This document shows positions 7,977-15,542 of a stretch of DNA of 64,000 nucleotides, in pieces. The notes beneath the pieces are model-generated. The model saw nothing but the letters and a program-made list of their open reading frames with translations. It was not told where the DNA came from and searched no databases. This DNA is from JACCZX01 sp963801035 (GTDB lineage: Bacteria; Pseudomonadota; Gammaproteobacteria; Burkholderiales; Burkholderiaceae_F). The DNA is taken from assembly GCA_963801035.1 (NCBI GenBank), contig CAWDDF010000009.1, positions 124,001 to 188,000 on the forward strand. The letters are read 5' to 3'. Within the stretch, counting starts at the first letter, position 1, and each line of letters opens with the position of its first letter. Position numbers and translations under genes: made by a program.

Positions 7977-8531
7977 GTGACCAAGGCGGAGCTTGTGCTA
8001 ACGAGTTTCGTCGTCTGCGCCTTCGCGCCTTGGCCCAGCCAGGCGGAAGAGGCGTCTTCGCTGAGCATTGGCGTTCGAGCACGCGTTGGCGGCGAGCGAG
8101 TGCTTGGCGAGGAGCAGCCGGAAGCGTTTCGCGAGTACGACGTCTTCGCAAATATTCGTTTGCCCTGGGAACACTACTACGCGTCAGGCTGGGGTGTCGG
8201 AACGAGACTGTTGGCAAGCGCCGGAGTTCTTCAAGGAGGGAAAGACAGTGCGCTCGTCGTCTCTCTTATTCCTGTTCTTACCATTGGTAGTCAAGACGGC
8301 CGCTTCGTGCTCGACCTCGGAGCAGGGGGCGCTTGGCTAAGCAGGCATGAATTTGAGAAGCAAGACTATGGCGGCCACTTCCAGTTTGCGCTGACCGTCG
8401 GCGTCGGTGTTCCCCTTTACAGACGATTCGGGGTCGGGTACCGATTTCTGCATTACTCCGACGCAGGAATCCACGGGAAACACACCATCGGCGCCGATTT
8501 CCACATGGTCGAGTTCACCTATCGGTTCTGA
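7977..8531 (+). CDS. PagL-like lipid A 3-O-deacylase (acyloxyacyl hydrolase family)
   Basis: Outer-membrane beta-barrel of about 184 residues that in the family removes a 3-O acyl chain from lipid A. The C-terminal HYSDAGI segment matches the PagL His-Ser motif (HxSNAG), and the protein ends FTYRF, a typical outer-membrane terminal Phe. The family's catalytic Glu 14 residues after the His is replaced here by Ala next to Asp, so activity is uncertain. I favour GTG 7977 because it begins the signal peptide (TKAELVLTSFVVCAFAPWPSQA); ATG 7911 is the longer option. Its 3' end overlaps the convergent lipoprotein gene by 17 bases. Confidence 0.72.
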   Translation: MTKAELVLTSFVVCAFAPWPSQAEEASSLSIGVRARVGGERVLGEEQPEAFREYDVFANIRLPWEHYYASGWGVGTRLLASAGVLQGGKDSALVVSLIPVLTIGSQDGRFVLDLGAGGAWLSRHEFEKQDYGGHFQFALTVGVGVPLYRRFGVGYRFLHYSDAGIHGKHTIGADFHMVEFTYRF

Positions 8532-9189
8532 GGCCTCCTTGCACGACGTCGATGCGCCTGCGTAGCCGCGCGGACTCGTCTGCATCGCCGCCTTTCTCCG
8601 CGAGCGCGAGCTGCACGTTCAGCCACGCCAGCAACGGACGTCGCCAACCCTGCGCCGATGCCGTGTCAACAGCGAGCGCGATCACCGTCGGATGCGCACG
8701 CCCGGCTTGAAACAACACGCCAATCGCAACCAGCTTCGATAGTGGATCTTCGATCGCGCGTACCGCGGCAACGGCGTTCTCGGGACTCACGGTTGCGTTA
8801 GCAACTGCCTGATGTTGTGGTGGAAGCAGCGCGATGTCCTGCGGCTGCACGCGTGCAGCGAGGTAGTCGGCGTAAGCACGCTCGGCCGCTGCGCTATCTG
8901 CTCTGAGCTTCTCGAAGCCCTCGCAAGGTTCGAACACGAGGCTCGCCACGCGCGCGGCACAGCGCACGAGTTCGGCACGGCCGACCAGATCGATGCGACC
9001 AGTGCGCGCGATCTCGCTGCGCGCGCGTTCGAAGTCGCTATCGGCGAGGCGCGTATCGCCAGCGAGGTAGGCCGCCACCGCGTGGTCCATTGAGGTCTTG
9101 GCGTTCGATTGCCAGTCGGGAATTGGCGGGCCGCTTGCGCACGATCCGCTCAATGCGCCGACGACCAACCATGCAACTACGTTTCTCAT
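8515..9189 (-). CDS. Lipoprotein of the Mla-type set
   Basis: A 224-residue lipoprotein with lipobox LSGSC (cleavage before about Cys17) and an alpha-helical, Ala-rich mature part without recognised domains. It overlaps mlaD by 4 bases (ATGA 9186-9189), so it is translated with the MlaE/MlaD pair. MCE loci often end with an outer-membrane lipoprotein partner, such as the ABC-type transport auxiliary or MlaA class; this sequence resembles neither strongly, so the outer-membrane tether role is inferred from context. Confidence 0.8.
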   Translation of the reverse strand: MRNVVAWLVVGALSGSCASGPPIPDWQSNAKTSMDHAVAAYLAGDTRLADSDFERARSEIARTGRIDLVGRAELVRCAARVASLVFEPCEGFEKLRADSAAAERAYADYLAARVQPQDIALLPPQHQAVANATVSPENAVAAVRAIEDPLSKLVAIGVLFQAGRAHPTVIALAVDTASAQGWRRPLLAWLNVQLALAEKGGDADESARLRRRIDVVQGGLRTDR

Positions 9190-10145
9190 GGGAGCTTGAT
9201 TTTCGGATCCCGCGCGAATGGCCAGCGTCGGTTCACCTCGTCGATCATGCGGCTTACCTTGCGCAGGCTTGTATCGACTTCGGCTCGCAGGGACGCGAGG
9301 TCCGCTGTTGCATCACGCGCGTTACCGGCGGCCACCTGCGCGTCCTCGAGGATGGCGTCGACTTTCTTCAGGCTCGTGCGCGCATCCGCGAGCGCTCCGT
9401 TCAATTGCACGATGGCCGCGCGCGCTTCGGGCACCAGCCCGTCGGGCCCAAAGGTCTGCGCGTCGACCTTCGCGGCGAGGCCATCTACTCTTGCGAGCAA
9501 TGAATTGGTGCGGTCAAGCGCGGTAATTACCTTCTTTGCATCGGCGTCGTTGCCCAGCAACATGCCGAGCGCGCCGCGCTGACCTTTGAGCTTTTCGGTG
9601 ACGTCGCGCACGTTACCGAGGCTCGAAGCGAGCGACGAATCTTGCGCAGTGAGCGCTCTCAGGTTGCTGACAAGCTCGCGCATGTCCGCCACCAAGCGGG
9701 GAATCTCGGCCGTTGCATCGCCGACCAGCACTTTGCGCTCGGCGCCGTCCGGAAGCGGCGGATCGGACAGAATTCCGCTGAACGCTTTCAGCGCCGTGTT
9801 GCCGAGCAGGCCACGCGTCAGCGTGAACACGCTGGACACGCGCAACCAGCGAGCGTCCTTGCGTGGTACGTCGATGATGATTCGTGTCGTTCCATCTTCG
9901 GCCAGCTCGATGCGCCGTACGCGGCCTATTGGAAAACCGGCGAACGTGAGGTCCATTCCGATCGTGACGCCTTCGGAATCGTCGGCAACCAGCACCAATC
10001 GTTGCGACTCCTCGAACGCTCCACGCGCGTAGAGCAGGTACACGACGGTGCCGGCAACCAGAGAGAACAGCAGCACCAGCAGCAGCGCCGCCTTGAATTC
10101 CAGGTTCCTGGCGGGCGGCAACGCGGTCGAGGGTTCTTGTTTCAT
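9186..10145 (-). CDS. MlaD/MCE-domain protein
   Basis: A 319-residue periplasmic lipid-binding protein anchored by one N-terminal helix (about 19-40). The MCE domain follows (about residues 48-130: VADDSEGVTIGMDLTFAGFPIGRVRRIEL, then RGLLGNTALKAFSG). A long helical or coiled-coil C-terminal region extends to the end, longer than E. coli MlaD and more like the Arabidopsis TGD2 or LetA/PqiB-associated MCE proteins. MCE rings carry phospholipids between membranes. It sits directly downstream of an MlaE permease and upstream of a lipoprotein. Confidence 0.9.
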   Translation of the reverse strand: MKQEPSTALPPARNLEFKAALLLVLLFSLVAGTVVYLLYARGAFEESQRLVLVADDSEGVTIGMDLTFAGFPIGRVRRIELAEDGTTRIIIDVPRKDARWLRVSSVFTLTRGLLGNTALKAFSGILSDPPLPDGAERKVLVGDATAEIPRLVADMRELVSNLRALTAQDSSLASSLGNVRDVTEKLKGQRGALGMLLGNDADAKKVITALDRTNSLLARVDGLAAKVDAQTFGPDGLVPEARAAIVQLNGALADARTSLKKVDAILEDAQVAAGNARDATADLASLRAEVDTSLRKVSRMIDEVNRRWPFARDPKIKLP

Positions 10146-10164
10146 CGCAATCGGGCGCCGGATC

Positions 10165-10968
10165 TCAGTAGTAGTTGCCGACCAGCGAAGCTACTTCGAT
10201 TAGCAGGATCACCACGAAAATGCGAACCAGGCTTTGCAATTCGACGCTCGTTCGCAGATTCGCATGCTCGCGATCGTAATAAACCGATGCGATCGGAATC
10301 AAAGCGACCGCCAGGCCGAAGAACAGGACCTTGAGCGCAAAGATCATCGACACGGCCGGATTGAATACGCTTCCAAACGTCCGCGTGTAGCCTGCAAGCG
10401 CGCCCGCGGTGAAACCGTAAACCGACACGTAAGCCAGCACCGCCGTCACGACGCAGCTGAGGCCGGCAAGCATCAGCGTCGAAAACATCGCCGACACCAC
10501 ACGCGGCAACACTTCGCGCTGCAGCGGATCCACACCCTGCTTCGCAAGCGCATCGAATTCGCCACGCCGCCGCAGGTCCGCGATCTCGGCCGCATTTGGA
10601 AGAGCGCACCGCAGTGCGGCAAACACGGCCGCAGTCAGCGGAATCAACTCGAGCACCAGTACGCGCACGACCATTTCCAGCGCATATTGCGAGAGGCCGT
10701 AGCTCACTGCCGTCACGACGACGATGCGGATGATCACTACGCTGATCAACGACGAGAGCACCACGAACCACAGCAGGATCGGCGCGGTGTCCTCGTAAAC
10801 GTGGCGCGCCAGCGCCAATCGATTCGGCCCGAAATAGCTCGACGGAGAAAACGCCAGCACGAGGATCAGCGCACCGAAGTGAATGATCCGCCACCAGCCG
10901 GCGAACCAGGCCAACGTCGCACGGCCCGCGCCGGGAAGCGGGCCGTGCGAGGAAAGAAGCGAAGACAT
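10165..10968 (-). CDS. MlaE-family ABC permease
   Basis: Inner-membrane permease of 267 residues (PF02405 type) for phospholipid trafficking. About five hydrophobic segments are visible. The conserved region LELIPLTAAVFAALRCALPNAAEIADLRRRGEFDALAKQGVDPLQREVLPRV is intact in outline, with the usual E-x-ALxxxG coupling segment for the ATPase. It is the first gene of the set. Unusually, no MlaF-type ATPase gene lies beside it, so the ATPase must be encoded elsewhere or shared. Confidence 0.9.
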   Translation of the reverse strand: MSSLLSSHGPLPGAGRATLAWFAGWWRIIHFGALILVLAFSPSSYFGPNRLALARHVYEDTAPILLWFVVLSSLISVVIIRIVVVTAVSYGLSQYALEMVVRVLVLELIPLTAAVFAALRCALPNAAEIADLRRRGEFDALAKQGVDPLQREVLPRVVSAMFSTLMLAGLSCVVTAVLAYVSVYGFTAGALAGYTRTFGSVFNPAVSMIFALKVLFFGLAVALIPIASVYYDREHANLRTSVELQSLVRIFVVILLIEVASLVGNYY

Positions 10969-10980
10969 GGCCAGATCATA

Positions 10981-11005
10981 GGACGCGCCGAAGCCGGCGC
11001 GGTCC
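10981..11005. repeat. Imperfect GC-rich hairpin
   Basis: An inverted repeat with arms GGAC(G)CGCC and GGCGCGGTCC, differing by one base, surrounds a short AAGCC loop. It lies between the small-protein gene at 11083 and mlaE, both transcribed leftward. It has no T-run, so it is either a weak terminator for the upstream small gene or a stray palindromic repeat. No other copy was noticed in the window. Confidence 0.3.
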
Positions 11006-11082
11006 TACCGATCGTGCCTATTCGCCGGCATTAACTGCGGAGTCGCTGTCGAACAGAATGCGACGCTCAGCGTCAAAGCAAC

Positions 11083-11289
11083 TCAAGCCACTACTTGATC
11101 CAGCCTTTCACGACTCGGCGTGCCGTCGCCAGCGTTGACTTCAGCATCGACCAGGAGATTGTTGCCCGCCGTGGAGAGCTCATCCACGCGCCCTCCGACC
11201 GCCCTCCCTGGTTCATAGCTTCCGCGTTTCTGCAGATACGAAGCGGTGGCGATTGCACCGACAGCGACACCCAGTAAAAATCGGATCAT
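11083..11289 (-). CDS. Small single-pass membrane protein (YtxH-like)
   Basis: A 68-residue protein with one N-terminal hydrophobic segment (FLLGVAVGAIATASYL) followed by a charged tail, the layout of YtxH/stress-type anchors. ATG 11289 is preceded by a clear Shine-Dalgarno (CGGAGAAAACC), which is the main reason to accept the gene. Function unknown. Confidence 0.6.
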   Translation of the reverse strand: MIRFLLGVAVGAIATASYLQKRGSYEPGRAVGGRVDELSTAGNNLLVDAEVNAGDGTPSRERLDQVVA

Positions 11290-11409
11290 GGTTTTCTCCG
11301 TTGTTGCGCATCATCGGGCCATGGCAAGCGCTGTACCTCCCATTACCTCGCCTCTCGTGCCCTCGCATAATGCACTCGTTTGCCTTCGCTTTATCTAATC
11401 ACCGACCTA

Positions 11410-11958
11410 ATGGCACTCGGTTCGACGGTTTACAAGGCTGAACTTTCGATCGCCGACATTGCGAGGGGCTACTACGCCGATCATGTTCTTTCGCTCGCGC
11501 GCCACCCCTCCGAAACCGAAGAAAGGCTGATGACCCGGTTACTGGCGTTTGCATTGCATGCCGACGAGGACTTGAAGTTCGGGCGAGGGTTATCGACGGA
11601 TGGCGAGCCGGACTTGTGGCAGAAAGATGCAACCGGAGTCATCGACCTGTGGATCGATGTCGGGCTGCCCGACGAGCGGTCCGTTCGCAAGGCATGCGGA
11701 CGCGCGCGTCGTGTCGTTTTGCTCGCTTACGGCGGTCGAAAGCGCGACATGTGGTGGCAACAAAGCGCGGCAGCACTCGGACGCAATCGCAACCTCGAAG
11801 TGCTCACGGTGTCGGCGGATGAAACAGCCCAGCTGGCCGAACTGGCGGAGCGATCGATGCGGCTGTCATGCACCGTTAACGAGGGCAGTGCCTGGATCGG
11901 CTCAGATCGCTCGAGTGTCGATGTCGAAATAAAGCATTTGATGCGGGCTTCGGAATGA
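11410..11958 (+). CDS. yaeQ: YaeQ family protein
   Basis: A 182-residue cytosolic protein matching the YaeQ family (E. coli YaeQ is 181). The match is seen in KAELSIADIARGYYADH, ARHPSETEERLMTRLLAFALHADEDLKFGRGLSTDGEPDLWQ and RKACGRARRVVLLAYGG. The fold is PD-(D/E)XK nuclease-like, with the EPDLW acidic patch at the presumed active site; the biochemical role is unsettled. I start at ATG 11410 (MALGSTVYKAE) because homologs begin MALK; the frame is open further upstream to 11380. Confidence 0.92.
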   Translation: MALGSTVYKAELSIADIARGYYADHVLSLARHPSETEERLMTRLLAFALHADEDLKFGRGLSTDGEPDLWQKDATGVIDLWIDVGLPDERSVRKACGRARRVVLLAYGGRKRDMWWQQSAAALGRNRNLEVLTVSADETAQLAELAERSMRLSCTVNEGSAWIGSDRSSVDVEIKHLMRASE

Positions 11959-11997
11959 CGGCAGCGACGACGCCGCTGCAACGTTTACCGTCGGCTG

Positions 11998-12096
11998 TCA
12001 GAGAACGCCGAACAAGAGCAACAGCAAAACTGTCAGGATGATCGAGATCACAATCGAACCCAGGCAGCCAATTCGATTCGAGAAAAACAAAAACAC
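11998..12096 (-). CDS. Very small hydrophobic protein (32 residues)
   Basis: A GTG-initiated ORF encodes a 32-residue peptide with an FFSNRIGCLGSIVIS head and an ILTVLLLLLFGVL membrane tail. The SNR-x-GCLGS pattern resembles a small single-helix protein that I recall from many high-GC bacteria. No strong Shine-Dalgarno is visible. Function unknown; it could still be a chance ORF. Confidence 0.45.
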   Translation of the reverse strand: MFLFFSNRIGCLGSIVISIILTVLLLLLFGVL

Positions 12097-12120
12097 GACC
12101 TGACTACCTGTGCTCAGTTG

Positions 12121-12204
12121 CTAGGCGGCGCGTCGCCTCGATATGCGTCCGCGGACGCGTTTCCAAACAAAGCCGACGATCGCCGCGAGAATAAGTTTTC
12201 GCAT
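12121..12204 (-). CDS. Very small basic protein (27 residues)
   Basis: ATG 12204 follows a near-ideal Shine-Dalgarno (CACAGGAAGTCGGA) and opens a 27-residue peptide with a short hydrophobic head (LILAAIVGFVW) and a tail rich in Arg (KRVRGRISRRRAA). The ribosome site is the best evidence. It could be a small membrane-associated peptide or a leader. It lies 56 bases downstream of the acidic-protein gene on the same strand. Confidence 0.45.
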   Translation of the reverse strand: MRKLILAAIVGFVWKRVRGRISRRRAA

Positions 12205-12260
12205 TCCGACTTCCTGTGATCTTGCTCAAAATCCTTCAGGGCATGCCCTGTGCTCAGCAG

Positions 12261-12680
12261 TCACGCTTCCACATCGTCATCGTCCGAATCAGAAGCATCT
12301 TCGTCCTCGATCGCGATGCGGTCGAGTGCGTCCGGAGGAATTGGCGCGCCTGAGCCGAGCAGACGATCCGGCGCGATATCACTGCCGACTTCATCATCAA
12401 GGTCCCGGCCCGCGGCGGCTCGCTCACCCGTGCCGCCGGCATCCGTATCGCTGTCGAGGTTGGCATCGCCAACATCGCGTCCGGCGCCGCCAGAATGCGG
12501 CACATCTTCATTCGTTCCGCGATCAAGTCCGATCACATCTGCATCGATCTCGTACAAACCCGGCCCTTGCAGATCGCTGCCGCTGTCTGAGGAGTCGCTG
12601 GGACCGAGCGCATCGGTCCCGTGGCCTTTGTGCGTTACGGGCGGTGTCGATTCGTCTACGTCGAGAGTGCTGGCGGGCAT
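12261..12680 (-). CDS. Acidic, intrinsically disordered conserved protein
   Basis: A 139-residue protein dominated by Asp, Ser, Gly and Glu with almost no hydrophobic core, ending in a run of Asp. The SDSSDSGSDLQGPGL and GTGERAAAGRDLDDEVGSDIAPDR segments resemble a disordered family that I recall from Burkholderia and Pseudomonas, sometimes misnamed as chemotaxis or MatE proteins. ATG 12680 has a strong GGAGGATCC ribosome site. It lies 81 bases after the DegP-like protease gene on the same strand. Role unknown. Confidence 0.75.
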   Translation of the reverse strand: MPASTLDVDESTPPVTHKGHGTDALGPSDSSDSGSDLQGPGLYEIDADVIGLDRGTNEDVPHSGGAGRDVGDANLDSDTDAGGTGERAAAGRDLDDEVGSDIAPDRLLGSGAPIPPDALDRIAIEDEDASDSDDDDVEA

Positions 12681-12761
12681 TGGATCCTCCGTCTGAGATC
12701 TGACGTTTCAGCAAGTTGCGTGCGCCCTCCACTAATGCGTCGCGAATGGCTGTCCAGAAAT

Positions 12762-13757
12762 TTAGCCCGCGTGCTGCCGCTCGGCCGGCCGCACCACGAG
12801 GTAGACCAACCGCGGTGATTTCACGTCACGCAACAATCTGAGTGCGCAGTCACGATGAATGCGGCCTCCATCAAGCGTCTGGTGCAGACGGTCGACCGAA
12901 TCGATCGTTACGCCGTCAAGGCCAATCACGATGTCTCCGTCGAGCACGCCGCCAATGGCTGCGGGGCTTCCGGCTTCGACCGATTGCACGCGCACACCGC
13001 TGTTTTGATCGAGATGGTGAAACAGCGTCACGCGCCGATCGAGTGCGACCGTGGCGCCGGCGACACCGATATAACCGCGCCGCACCCGGCCGTGTTGCAG
13101 CAATTGCGGAATGACCCACTCGGCAATGTCGATGGCTACCGCGAAGCTGATCGACTGCGCGCCCCGGATGATCGCCGTGTTCACGCCGATCACTTCGCCG
13201 CGCGAGTTCAGCAGCGGCCCGCCGGAATTGCCGGGGTTCAACGCCGTGTCGGTTTGGATGACGTCGGGTATCAACCGGCCGGTGCTCGCGCGCATGCTGC
13301 GGCCGAGTGCACTGACGATGCCCGCCGTCACCGTGTGTTCGAAGCCCAGCGGGTTGCCGATCGCAATCGCGATCTCGCCGCGCCGCACGTCGGCCGAACG
13401 TCCAAGGACAGCGTGTGAAAGCGATCCGCGCGAACGCGAATCGATTCGCAGCAATGCAAGATCACTGTCGGGATCGTCGCCAACCCACTCGGCATCGAAC
13501 TCGCGTGCATCACCGAGTGCGATGCGGTAGTTAAGTTGAGGCCGCCGAGCCGCCGGCGGCTGACCTGCCCGCGCAACGTGTGAGTTCGTGAGCAGGTAAC
13601 CATCAGGCGTGAAGAGAAATCCGGATCCGCCGCCCGACGCGTGCCTGGCGCTGGTATCAAGCACACGCACCGCCGCGACGGCAGGCGCGATGCGCTCAAC
13701 GACGCCTGAAACGGTCTGCGAATACGCGTCCAGCAGAAAACTGTCGTTGCCGCCCAT
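12762..13757 (-). CDS. DegP/HtrA-like S1C serine protease
   Basis: A 331-residue trypsin-fold protease with one PDZ domain. The catalytic triad is visible: His in LLTNSHVA (near 59), Asp in DPDSDLALLRI (near 98) and Ser in NPGNSGGPLL (near 181). The PDZ domain occupies about 245-320 (GVRVQSVEAGSPAAIGGVLDGDIVIGLDG). No signal peptide or membrane anchor is evident at the N-terminus (MGGNDSFLLDAYS), unlike DegP or DegS, so it may act in the cytosol or its start may be misassigned. Confidence 0.88.
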   Translation of the reverse strand: MGGNDSFLLDAYSQTVSGVVERIAPAVAAVRVLDTSARHASGGGSGFLFTPDGYLLTNSHVARAGQPPAARRPQLNYRIALGDAREFDAEWVGDDPDSDLALLRIDSRSRGSLSHAVLGRSADVRRGEIAIAIGNPLGFEHTVTAGIVSALGRSMRASTGRLIPDVIQTDTALNPGNSGGPLLNSRGEVIGVNTAIIRGAQSISFAVAIDIAEWVIPQLLQHGRVRRGYIGVAGATVALDRRVTLFHHLDQNSGVRVQSVEAGSPAAIGGVLDGDIVIGLDGVTIDSVDRLHQTLDGGRIHRDCALRLLRDVKSPRLVYLVVRPAERQHAG

Positions 13758-13842
13758 GTTCGTCCCCTAGGCGGCAAATGCGGTTTGAATCCCCGATTTG
13801 CAAGTGACGCAAGCCCGCGGCTTCCGTATCCGTGCGGCTGAT

Positions 13843-15243
13843 CTACGCCTTCTTCGGGCGCGGTCGCATCAATCCCATCAGATAGCCGGCGACGCGCGCC
13901 GGCTGCAGCAGCAGGCTGTATCCGAACGTGTAGACAACCAAACCGCCGACATTGCGCCGGATCTTCAAACCGTGTGCGTGGAACATCGAGCGCATCACGA
14001 AGAAAATCGCCATGTTCATCAGCAGTGCCGCCGGCAGCAAGGTCACCGCGAACGGCCCCATCAAGAGGTTGCTGCTGTATATGACCGCGAGGATGACACC
14101 CGGAACGAACGCGAGCGTGAACGCCAGATCGGTCCACGGAAACAGCAGATGCCAGACGACAAACAGCATTGACTTGCGCTTGACGAGTTCGGACGGCATT
14201 TCGCGTAGCGCGCGTAACGTCGTACGCGCATGCCGCAGGCGCTGTTTAACAAACGAGCCGACGTCGGCCGGAACGATGACAAAGCAGCACGCGTCTTCGG
14301 CGAAGCCGATACGCCACCCTCGCTGCAGCATGTCCCACGTCAGCAGGACGTCTTCCGCAACGTCGGAACGCCAGCCGCCCACTTCATTGACGGCCGCACG
14401 GTCGTAGATCGTGAACGCCGCTTCGGCGACAACAGTTCCCTGATAGCGCGACTGCATGCGTTTCATCGACGCGAGCCCATGGAAGTAATCCCATTCCTGG
14501 GCGCGCGTGAGCCAGTTGTCGCGCGAGTTGCGAACCAGCACGCAGCCGGCGATTGCCCGCACATCTTTCTCGGATGCGACGTAACGCTCGACCATGCTCC
14601 AAAGCGCATCGCCGAACAAAATCGCGTCCGCGTCGAGGGTGACGATCAGGTCGTGCTGCGCGGTTTCGAGCGCACGGTTAAGCGCCGCCGCTTTTCCGCG
14701 GCCCTTGCTCTGGCGCAGCACCTTGATCCAGCGGTAACCCATGCCGCGCACGATGTGCGCCGTGTGATCGGTCGAGGCGTCATCGATCAGAATGACCTCG
14801 AAGGGTCCCGGGTATTCCTGCCGACGAATGCTTTCAATCGTTTCGGCGATCGATTGCCCCTGGCCGCGCACGTACATCAGCACCGAAAGCGCCGGGTATT
14901 TGGCGAGCGCGCGACGCGGCGGACGGCGGTCCGTCAGTAAGCTGACAACGACAAACATGTTCATCAGACTCGGCATCAGTCCGAGGCCGCCGATGAAGAA
15001 GATCGCGGCCGCCAGCCCAACTGCATCGGCCAGCGCATCAAACCAGAACGACGCAGCCCACAGCGTGAAGGCAAACCAAAGCACCGTTACGGCGGCAACC
15101 GCAATCAGCTGCAGCCGCTGCCACGGCTCGGCGTTGCGTAGACGCGGCAAGTCGAACAGCCGCGCACGCGGACGTGTTTCTACAGTGGCAGCCTTCGCAG
15201 CCGGCACACGGGCCTTGGAAGGACGAGGAGCGGGACTCGACAT
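13843..15243 (-). CDS. Family 2 glycosyltransferase, processive-type membrane enzyme
   Basis: About 466 residues with two N-terminal helices, a cytosolic GT-A domain (about 120-330) and three or four C-terminal helices. This resembles PgaC/hyaluronan-synthase enzymes that polymerise and extrude polysaccharide. Donor-site motifs are VILIDDASTDHT and TLDADAIL; the acceptor base region is VAEDVLLTWDML. The usual QxxRW is represented by QRLRH, lacking Trp. I start at ATG 15243 (MSSPAPRPSK), preceded by GAAAG; GTG 15276 is an alternative. It has no pgaD or other polysaccharide genes beside it. Confidence 0.85.
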   Translation of the reverse strand: MSSPAPRPSKARVPAAKAATVETRPRARLFDLPRLRNAEPWQRLQLIAVAAVTVLWFAFTLWAASFWFDALADAVGLAAAIFFIGGLGLMPSLMNMFVVVSLLTDRRPPRRALAKYPALSVLMYVRGQGQSIAETIESIRRQEYPGPFEVILIDDASTDHTAHIVRGMGYRWIKVLRQSKGRGKAAALNRALETAQHDLIVTLDADAILFGDALWSMVERYVASEKDVRAIAGCVLVRNSRDNWLTRAQEWDYFHGLASMKRMQSRYQGTVVAEAAFTIYDRAAVNEVGGWRSDVAEDVLLTWDMLQRGWRIGFAEDACCFVIVPADVGSFVKQRLRHARTTLRALREMPSELVKRKSMLFVVWHLLFPWTDLAFTLAFVPGVILAVIYSSNLLMGPFAVTLLPAALLMNMAIFFVMRSMFHAHGLKIRRNVGGLVVYTFGYSLLLQPARVAGYLMGLMRPRPKKA

Positions 15244-15386
15244 TCCGCTTTCTACCGTTACCGTCGGATGAGGCACGGCCCGAAAAGCGGCGCGGAATGT
15301 GTTGACTACAGGGGTTGTGCCATCGGCGGCGCCAGCCGAATGGCGTAGCCTGGCAGTGAGGCGATTAACTGACCCGGAAACACCGA

Positions 15387-15542
15387 CTACATCAACAACA
15401 CCTTGACGTCCGGATAGCCCATTAACTTCAGGATGAAGTAGTTGGCTGCGGCTTCGCCCGGATCATCCGAGAAGCTCACCAGCTCCGCGTATCTCGGAAC
15501 TCCGGCCTTTACCAAAATGTTCCAGATGTCCGATGCGGCCCG
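15387..15542 (-). pseudogene. Remnant of a rhodanese-like domain
   Basis: Directly after the stop of the 2-hydroxyacid dehydrogenase, and in the same frame, 51 codons read ASDIWNILVKAGVPRYAELV and then SDDPGEAAANYFILKLMGYPDVKVLLM before a TAG. The pattern of a strand, a helix with AAANYxxLKLMGYP and a strand VKVLL matches the second half of rhodanese domains. There is no start codon and the N-terminal half is absent. I read it as a decayed or truncated gene, or as a real 3' end whose 5' part was replaced by the dehydrogenase. Confidence 0.4.
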
